Below, piece after piece: positions 58,985-64,000 of a DNA stretch of 64,000 nucleotides. A model generated the notes under the pieces. The model was given only the letters and a program-made list of their open reading frames with translations. It ran no database searches and was not told the DNA's origin. The position numbers and the translations under genes were made by a program. Numbering within the stretch: the stretch's first letter is position 1; each line of letters starts with the position of its first letter. This DNA is from Poriferisodalis sp965208925 (GTDB taxonomy: Bacteria > Actinomycetota > Acidimicrobiia > Acidimicrobiales > Poriferisodalaceae), in assembly GCF_965208925.1 (NCBI RefSeq), contig NZ_OZ242364.1:2046001-2110000 (forward strand), given 5' to 3'.

Positions 58985-60424
58985 ATGTCCGAAAGCAGCG
59001 CGCATCCGCCGGCCCACTCCGGTTCCGATCCCAGCGATCCGGCGGGTGCCGAAGATCCTCTGGGCTCGACCCGGCCGCTGGTGAACTTCGATTCCGACGA
59101 CGCTCCTGCATCGGATGAGCCAGCCGTGCCGCCCGCGGAACCCGATGCGGCGGCGACGGAACCGGAGCGCCGCGGCGGTTCGCGCCTGTTCCCCCAACTT
59201 CCCGATGACCCGCGTCTGGCCGGCGAGACGCCGGCGGCCCCCGACCCCGAGGCGCCCGCTGCAGGGAACCTTGAACCGCTGTTCGATTCGCCCCATGAGG
59301 CGACACCGCCGTCGAGCCCGGCTGCTGACGCCCCATCGACGCCGGCAGAGATGCCGCTGCCGCCCCCCGCTGAGGCTGCCACCACGTCCGCCGACGATCC
59401 GGCACCTGTCGCTGCGGTCCCGACCGCTGCCGAAGTACCTTCGGAGCCTGGTGCCGCACCATCCGAGACTGACCGGTTCGCTCAGTGGGCCCAGCTCGAT
59501 GCGTCTGCATCGCACTGGCGTGAGGGGAATCAGGACTATGAGGAGCGTGGAGTCGTGAGCGACGAGGCCCGGACTGTCTTGCACAATGCCCCTGCAGACT
59601 CCGGCGGCACCGGTCGCAACCTGCCGGCCGCCATTGCGGTGGGCGCCGTGCTGGCCGCGTTGTTCTTCGGCGCGCTGCGGCTCGGCGAAGCAGCCACCGT
59701 CGCGCTCGTCGCGATCGTGCTGGTGCTGGCCGCCGCAGAGTTCTACCGGGCCGCCCGGCCGCTGGGCTACCGCCCGGCGACGCTGGCAGGTCTTGCGGGT
59801 GTCGCTGGCTTGACCGTGGCTGTGCACCTGCGTGGCGTCGAGGCATATCCGATCGTGCTGGCCGTTTCAGCGGTGACCATCCTGTGCTGGTTCCTGTTCG
59901 GCGTCGAGCGAGACCATCCCACGGCGAACATGGCCATCACTGCACTCGGTCTGCTGTGGGTGGGCGGCTTGGGATCATTCGCTGCGCTGATCCTGCGCGA
60001 GCCGAACGGCGACTCGATGCTGATCGGTGCCGTGATCGGGACGGTGGCGTACGACGTCGGTGGCTATGTGGTCGGCCGAACGACCGGCCAGAGCCGACTC
60101 GCGGCGAGGATCAGTCCGAGCAAGACGCACGAGGGCCTCATCGGCGGCATCGTGCTGTCGGTGGTGATCACCACGCTTGTGCTGAATCGCTTCCCTGGCG
60201 TGTTCCCGTGGACGGAAAGCCTGCTCGACGCCCTGTGGCTGAGCCTCGCCGTCGCTCTTGCGGCACCATTGGGCGACCTGACGCAGTCGATGGTCAAGCG
60301 CGATGTGGCGATCAAGGACATGGGCAGCCTGCTGCCCGGTCACGGCGGCGTCTTCGATCGCTTCGACGCGCTGCTCTTTTCCTTGCCGGCGGCGTACTTC
60401 GTCGGCACATTCGTCGTCGGCTAG
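58985..60424 (+). CDS. cdsA: Phosphatidate cytidylyltransferase with acidic N-terminal extension
   Basis: Makes CDP-diacylglycerol from phosphatidate and CTP in the membrane. 479 residues; the first 210 are a hydrophilic Pro/Ala/Asp/Glu-rich region not present in the common form. The enzyme part has about eight hydrophobic segments (from NLPAAIAVGAVLAALFFGAL) and the CdsA signature near the end: SKTHEGLIGGIVLSV, LGDLTQSMVKRDVAIKDMGS, LLPGHGGVFDRFDALLFSLP. ATG at 58985 is 20 nt behind frr. dxr starts 4 nt after its stop. Confidence 0.93.
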   Translation: MSESSAHPPAHSGSDPSDPAGAEDPLGSTRPLVNFDSDDAPASDEPAVPPAEPDAAATEPERRGGSRLFPQLPDDPRLAGETPAAPDPEAPAAGNLEPLFDSPHEATPPSSPAADAPSTPAEMPLPPPAEAATTSADDPAPVAAVPTAAEVPSEPGAAPSETDRFAQWAQLDASASHWREGNQDYEERGVVSDEARTVLHNAPADSGGTGRNLPAAIAVGAVLAALFFGALRLGEAATVALVAIVLVLAAAEFYRAARPLGYRPATLAGLAGVAGLTVAVHLRGVEAYPIVLAVSAVTILCWFLFGVERDHPTANMAITALGLLWVGGLGSFAALILREPNGDSMLIGAVIGTVAYDVGGYVVGRTTGQSRLAARISPSKTHEGLIGGIVLSVVITTLVLNRFPGVFPWTESLLDALWLSLAVALAAPLGDLTQSMVKRDVAIKDMGSLLPGHGGVFDRFDALLFSLPAAYFVGTFVVG

Positions 60425-60428
60425 GCCC

Positions 60429-61583
60429 GTGGGCGCGACGACCGTCGCGGTGCTCGGCTCGACGGGTTCGATCGGCACCCAGACGCTGGAGGTCATGCGC
60501 GCTGAGCCGGACCGGTTCCGGGCTGTCGCCCTAGCCGCGAACAGCTCAGTGAGCGAACTCGCGGCCCAGGCCAGCGAGTTCGCGCCCGCAGCAGTCGCCA
60601 TCGGCGATGCGGGGTTGGCGCCGCAGCTGCGGGCCGCGCTGCCCGCCGGAGTCGAGGTCCTGGCCGGCACTGACGCGTTCGCCGATCTCGCGGGCACGGC
60701 AGATGTCGCGGTGAATGGCGTGGTGGGCTTCGCGGGCCTAGGCGTCACCCTGGCGACGCTTCGGGCCGGGCGTCGCCTCGCGCTGGCGAACAAGGAAAGC
60801 CTCATCGCCGCGGGACCGCTGGTGCGGCCCTTGCGAGCAGTGCCCGGCGCCGAGCTCATTCCTGTCGACAGTGAGCACAGTGCCCTGCATCAGTGCCTCG
60901 CCGGCCAGTCGGCGCCGCCGGAGCGGCTGATTCTCACTGGCAGCGGTGGACCGTTCCGCGGTCGCACAACCGCCGAACTGCGCGAGGTGACCGTCGAAGA
61001 CGCCTTGGCGCACCCCACGTGGTCGATGGGGCCGAAGATCACGGTCGACTCCTCGACCCTCATGAACAAAGGCCTCGAGGTCATCGAGGCACACGAGCTG
61101 TTCGGGATCGACTACGACCGGATCGAGGTCGTCATCCAGCCGCAGTCGGTGGTGCACTCGATGGTGACCTTCGCCGACGGAAGCACCGTCGCGCAGCTCT
61201 CTCTGCCGGATATGCGCCTGCCGATCGGCTACGCCTTGGCCTATCCCGAGCGCATCGGGACGCCGTTCGGCGCCGTCGACTGGGCGACGGTCGGTCGCCT
61301 CGACTTCGACGTGCCGGACACCGAGACCTTCGGCTGCCTGCGCCTGGCGTACGACGCAGGCCGAGCAGGCGGCACCGCGCCCGCATGGCTGAATGGCGCC
61401 AACGAGCATGCCGTCGGTGCATTCCTGGCCGGGCAGCTGCGCTGGCATGAGATCGAGCGTGTGATCTCGAATGCGATGCAGCATCACGACGGCGCTGCTG
61501 CCGACAGCGTGGACGCGGTCATCGCTGCGGATGCTGGGGGCCGCCGCGCTGCGGCTGCTGCAGTGATGGGCATCCGCGCATGA
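60429..61583 (+). CDS. dxr: 1-deoxy-D-xylulose 5-phosphate reductoisomerase
   Basis: Second step of the MEP isoprenoid pathway, giving MEP with NADPH. 384 residues: VAVLGSTGSIGTQTLEVM binds NADPH, LALANKESLIAAG, PVDSEHSALHQCLAGQ (metal Asp and Glu), ILTGSGGPFRG, HPTWSMGPKITVDSSTLMNK and GLEVIEAHELFG are all Dxr motifs. The GTG at 60429 fits the family start. rseP overlaps its stop by 4 bases. With ispG downstream, two MEP genes stand together. Confidence 0.96.
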   Translation: MGATTVAVLGSTGSIGTQTLEVMRAEPDRFRAVALAANSSVSELAAQASEFAPAAVAIGDAGLAPQLRAALPAGVEVLAGTDAFADLAGTADVAVNGVVGFAGLGVTLATLRAGRRLALANKESLIAAGPLVRPLRAVPGAELIPVDSEHSALHQCLAGQSAPPERLILTGSGGPFRGRTTAELREVTVEDALAHPTWSMGPKITVDSSTLMNKGLEVIEAHELFGIDYDRIEVVIQPQSVVHSMVTFADGSTVAQLSLPDMRLPIGYALAYPERIGTPFGAVDWATVGRLDFDVPDTETFGCLRLAYDAGRAGGTAPAWLNGANEHAVGAFLAGQLRWHEIERVISNAMQHHDGAAADSVDAVIAADAGGRRAAAAAVMGIRA

Positions 61584-62821
61584 GGGGCCACACCGACGAA
61601 CCGCAGGCGCCGACGCCGAGCTCGGTCGCACGCACTGTGGGCGGCATCGCTGCGCTCGTGGTGTTGGCGCTGCTGGCATGGGGTTACCCGTTCGCCGTCG
61701 CCGCTGCGGCGGTGCTCGCCGGTGTGTTGTTCATGCACGAGTTCGGCCACTACGCGGCTGCGCGTGCAGTGGGCATGAAGGTCACCGACTTCTTCCTGGG
61801 CTTCGGTCCGCGACTGTGGAGCTTCCGCCGCGGCGATACCACCTATGGTCTGCGCGCCCTGCCGCTGGGGGCCTATGTACGCGTCATCGGCATGTCGAGC
61901 AGCGATGTGGTCGAGGCCGGTGATGAGCAGCGGGCCTACCGCGTCAAGAGCTATCCCCGCCGGTTGCTGGTGGTGTGTGCCGGTTCGCTCATGCACCTGG
62001 CAATGGCGCTGGTCGCTTACGTGGTGTTGCATGCAGCGCTCGGCGCACCCGCCCTCGACGAGAACCGCTGGCAGGTCGCCGAGGTGATGAGCCAGCGAGA
62101 CGGCGTGACGCTTCCGGCCGGCACCGCAGGCATCGAGGTGGGCGATCGCATCGTGGGCGTGAACGGTGTCGTCACCGAGGACTGGACTGCCTTCGTGTCA
62201 CTGGTGCAGGCTCGGCCAGGCGAGCCTGTGCTCCTGGAGATCGAGCGGGACGGCAGGCTCCTTGCCACCGAGGCGACATTGGCGGCGGACCCGGAGACCG
62301 GGCGGGGCCTGCTGGGCGTTCGCGCTACCCAGGCGGTCACCTACGAGACGGCCGGTCTGCCCACAGCGACGGGCCGCGCGTTCGCCGACCTCGGGCAGGC
62401 GATGGTCGATTCTGTGCGAGGCATCTGGTCGTTGTTCGTGAATTTCGGTGCCGTGATCGACCGGATTGTGTCGCCGCCTGGTGATCCCTCGGCGAACGAC
62501 GACTTGGGCACGCGGCCGTTGGGGGTGATCGGCATCGTGGATCTGGCTTCGGACACCTCCTGGGGGTGGTCTGAGCGGGCGCTGATGTTCGCCATGGTCA
62601 ACGTCTTCCTCGGCGTGTTCAACATGTTGCCGGTGCCGCCGTTCGACGGGGGTCATGTGGCGATAGCTACCTATGAGCGATGGCGGGAACGCGGAGGACG
62701 CGACCGGTACTTCAGCGATCCGCGGGCGCTGGCCCCCGTAGTCGCCGTGGTGGTGACTGCGCTCGCCCTGCTGGCGGTCGGGTTGCTCTACCTCGACATC
62801 GCCAACCCGATCGATCTGTAG
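61580..62821 (+). CDS. rseP: Site-2 membrane metalloprotease RseP family
   Basis: Intramembrane zinc protease that cleaves anti-sigma factors or other membrane proteins after a first cut (Rip1 in mycobacteria). 413 residues. The HExxH site is in VLFMHEFGHYAAARAVGMKV in an early membrane helix, a PDZ domain follows at about 165-250 (AGIEVGDRIVGVNGVVTEDW), and the third metal ligand is in FNMLPVPPFDGGHVAIA. Helices at the N-terminus (ALVVLALLAWGYPFAVAAAA) and at the end (LAPVVAVVVTALALLAVGLL). ATG overlaps dxr (ATGA). Confidence 0.95.
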   Translation: MRGHTDEPQAPTPSSVARTVGGIAALVVLALLAWGYPFAVAAAAVLAGVLFMHEFGHYAAARAVGMKVTDFFLGFGPRLWSFRRGDTTYGLRALPLGAYVRVIGMSSSDVVEAGDEQRAYRVKSYPRRLLVVCAGSLMHLAMALVAYVVLHAALGAPALDENRWQVAEVMSQRDGVTLPAGTAGIEVGDRIVGVNGVVTEDWTAFVSLVQARPGEPVLLEIERDGRLLATEATLAADPETGRGLLGVRATQAVTYETAGLPTATGRAFADLGQAMVDSVRGIWSLFVNFGAVIDRIVSPPGDPSANDDLGTRPLGVIGIVDLASDTSWGWSERALMFAMVNVFLGVFNMLPVPPFDGGHVAIATYERWRERGGRDRYFSDPRALAPVVAVVVTALALLAVGLLYLDIANPIDL

Positions 62822-62834
62822 GAGCCTGAGCCGC

Positions 62835-64000
62835 ATGAGCACGTCCAGCACCTACGCCCGTCGGCAGACCCGTCAGGTGCACGTCGGCTCGGTTGCAGTG
62901 GGAGGCGGGGCACCCATATCGGTGCAGTCGATGACCACCACCAAGACGTCCGATGTCGACGGCACGCTCGCGCAGATCTACGCGCTGGCGGGCGCGGGAG
63001 CCGACATCGTGCGCTGCACGGCCAACGACATAGCGGCCGTTGAGGCGCTGGCGCAGATCGTTCCACGCTCGCCAGTGCCGGTCGTGGCCGACGTTCACTT
63101 CCAATACCGTCTCGCGCTCGCGGCGCTCGACGCTGGAGTGGCGTGCCTGCGGCTGAATCCGGGCAATATCCGCAAGCCCGACCAGATCCGCGCTGTCGCG
63201 ACGGAGGCTCGCGATCGCGGCGTGCCGATCCGCATCGGCGTCAATGGCGGTTCCCTCGACCCCGACATCGAATCGCGCTTCGGCATGACGCCGGCTGCCC
63301 TGGTCGAGTCGGCCAAGCGGGAGCTCGGCTACTTCGATCAGGTGGGGTTCGACGACGTCAAGATCTCGGTGAAGGCCAGCGATGTGACCCTGATGGTGGA
63401 GTCGTACCGGATGCTCGCCGATGAGGTCGACTTCCCGCTGCATCTCGGTGTCACCGAAGCCGGCCCCCCGCCCGCCGGCTTGGTGAAGGCGACTGCGGGC
63501 ATCGCGACGTTGCTCAACGAGGGCATCGGCGACACCATCCGATACAGCCTCACTGCCGACCCCGTCCAGGAGGCCACTGCCGGGCAGCAGTTGCTCCAGG
63601 CGCTGGGCCTGCGGGAACGTTCGGGTACCGATCTCATTGCGTGCCCGTCGTGCGGCCGCGCCGAAGTCGACGTGATCTCGGTTGCCCAGGAGGCCCAGGC
63701 AGCGTTCCGTGACCTCGACCTGCCCGTGCAAGTTGCCGTGATGGGCTGCGTGGTGAACGGGCCGGGCGAGGCGCGCAGTGCCGACCTGGGGATTGCCGCG
63801 GGCCGATCCCGCGGTCATCTGTTCGTGAAGGGCCAGGTCGTCTCCGTGGTGCCTGAGGACGAGATGGTCGCGGCGTTGGTGAGCTGGGCCGAGATCGTGG
63901 CGGCTGACGGTGTCGAGGCGGCGCTGTCTCGGGCCGAGGCCGGCGCAGCGGCAGCCGCCGAAGCCGACCGCGCTGCTCTCGTCAGCGAGCAGGGCGACGA
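62835..64000 (+). CDS. ispG: 4-hydroxy-3-methylbut-2-enyl diphosphate synthase (3' end beyond window)
   Basis: Iron-sulfur enzyme of the MEP pathway converting MEcPP to HMBPP. The 388 visible residues are nearly the whole protein. QTRQVHVGSVAVGGGAPISV, VQSMTTTKTSDVDGTLAQI, GADIVRCTANDIAAVEALAQ, PVVADVHFQYRLAL, LRLNPGNIRKPDQIR and LHLGVTEAGPPPAGLVKA are typical. The [4Fe-4S] ligands are CPSCGR and the Cys in VMGCVVNGPGEARSADLGIA. ATG at 62835 follows rseP by 13 nt. An Ala-rich tail continues past 64000. Confidence 0.95.
   Translation, partial: MSTSSTYARRQTRQVHVGSVAVGGGAPISVQSMTTTKTSDVDGTLAQIYALAGAGADIVRCTANDIAAVEALAQIVPRSPVPVVADVHFQYRLALAALDAGVACLRLNPGNIRKPDQIRAVATEARDRGVPIRIGVNGGSLDPDIESRFGMTPAALVESAKRELGYFDQVGFDDVKISVKASDVTLMVESYRMLADEVDFPLHLGVTEAGPPPAGLVKATAGIATLLNEGIGDTIRYSLTADPVQEATAGQQLLQALGLRERSGTDLIACPSCGRAEVDVISVAQEAQAAFRDLDLPVQVAVMGCVVNGPGEARSADLGIAAGRSRGHLFVKGQVVSVVPEDEMVAALVSWAEIVAADGVEAALSRAEAGAAAAAEADRAALVSEQGD

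Overview
The window is a gene-dense, high-GC (clearly well above 60%) bacterial chromosome segment with no stretch of more than about 250 bases lacking a gene, no mobile element and no CRISPR array. Its content points to an actinobacterium: a NucS/EndoMS mismatch endonuclease, a MenJ-like reductase, a type I CoaA, a SepIVA-type coiled-coil gene beside DUF177-rpmF-rnc, frequent GTG starts, and many start codons sitting only 6-8 nt behind a TAnnnT -10 box (leaderless transcription). The acyl-CoA gene load and the long acidic Ala/Pro tails on S2, S16 and CdsA make an Acidimicrobiia-like lineage my best guess; this is inference, because no rRNA gene is present.

Left part (1-31.6 kb): accessory and housekeeping metabolism. 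The 3' end of methionine aminopeptidase is cut by the window edge. A minus-strand run vanW-menJ-like-coaA-HIT-enoyl-CoA hydratase-CoA transferase follows. A plus-strand SDR/MaoC pair together looks like a split multifunctional enzyme 2 of beta-oxidation. Next come nucS with a metallo-beta-lactamase-fold hydrolase, a swivelling-histidine (PEP-utilising) protein without its ATP-grasp partner, a second enoyl-CoA hydratase, cysQ, and a complete Aap-type amino-acid ABC transporter (binding protein, two oversized permeases, ATPase). Then come a small Zn-type protein, a HAD phosphatase, ettA, xth, a UvrD-like helicase back to back with a BtuF-like protein, an AMACR-type CoA transferase/racemase with two small genes, and GTP-dependent PEP carboxykinase behind a small OB-fold protein.

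Right part (31.7-64 kb): a nearly unbroken plus-strand core block in the classical order fakA-recG-(rsmD)-coaD-sepIVA-like-DUF177-rpmF-plsX-acpP-rnc-mutM-like-smc-ftsY-ffh-rpsP-khpA-rimM-trmD-rplS-yraN-comM-dprA-xerC-M23-rpsB-tsf-pyrH-frr-cdsA-dxr-rseP-ispG. It couples phospholipid synthesis, ribosome biogenesis, SRP targeting, DNA processing and isoprenoid (MEP) synthesis. ispG runs off the right edge. Two members of this block look degenerate: the Fpg/MutM homologue has lost its catalytic N-terminal proline and half its zinc ligands, and the M23 peptidase has lost metal ligands and has no ATG/GTG/TTG start in front of its signal peptide.

The most unusual non-coding signal is a dispersed repeat: a 31-base core identical at three places and partial at a fourth, followed by a 12-base tail. 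It always lies on the same strand at gene junctions, and in rnc and rimM it is read in frame. Several local tandem repeats (33, 38, 27, 21 and 15 bp units) and some strong hairpins are also annotated.
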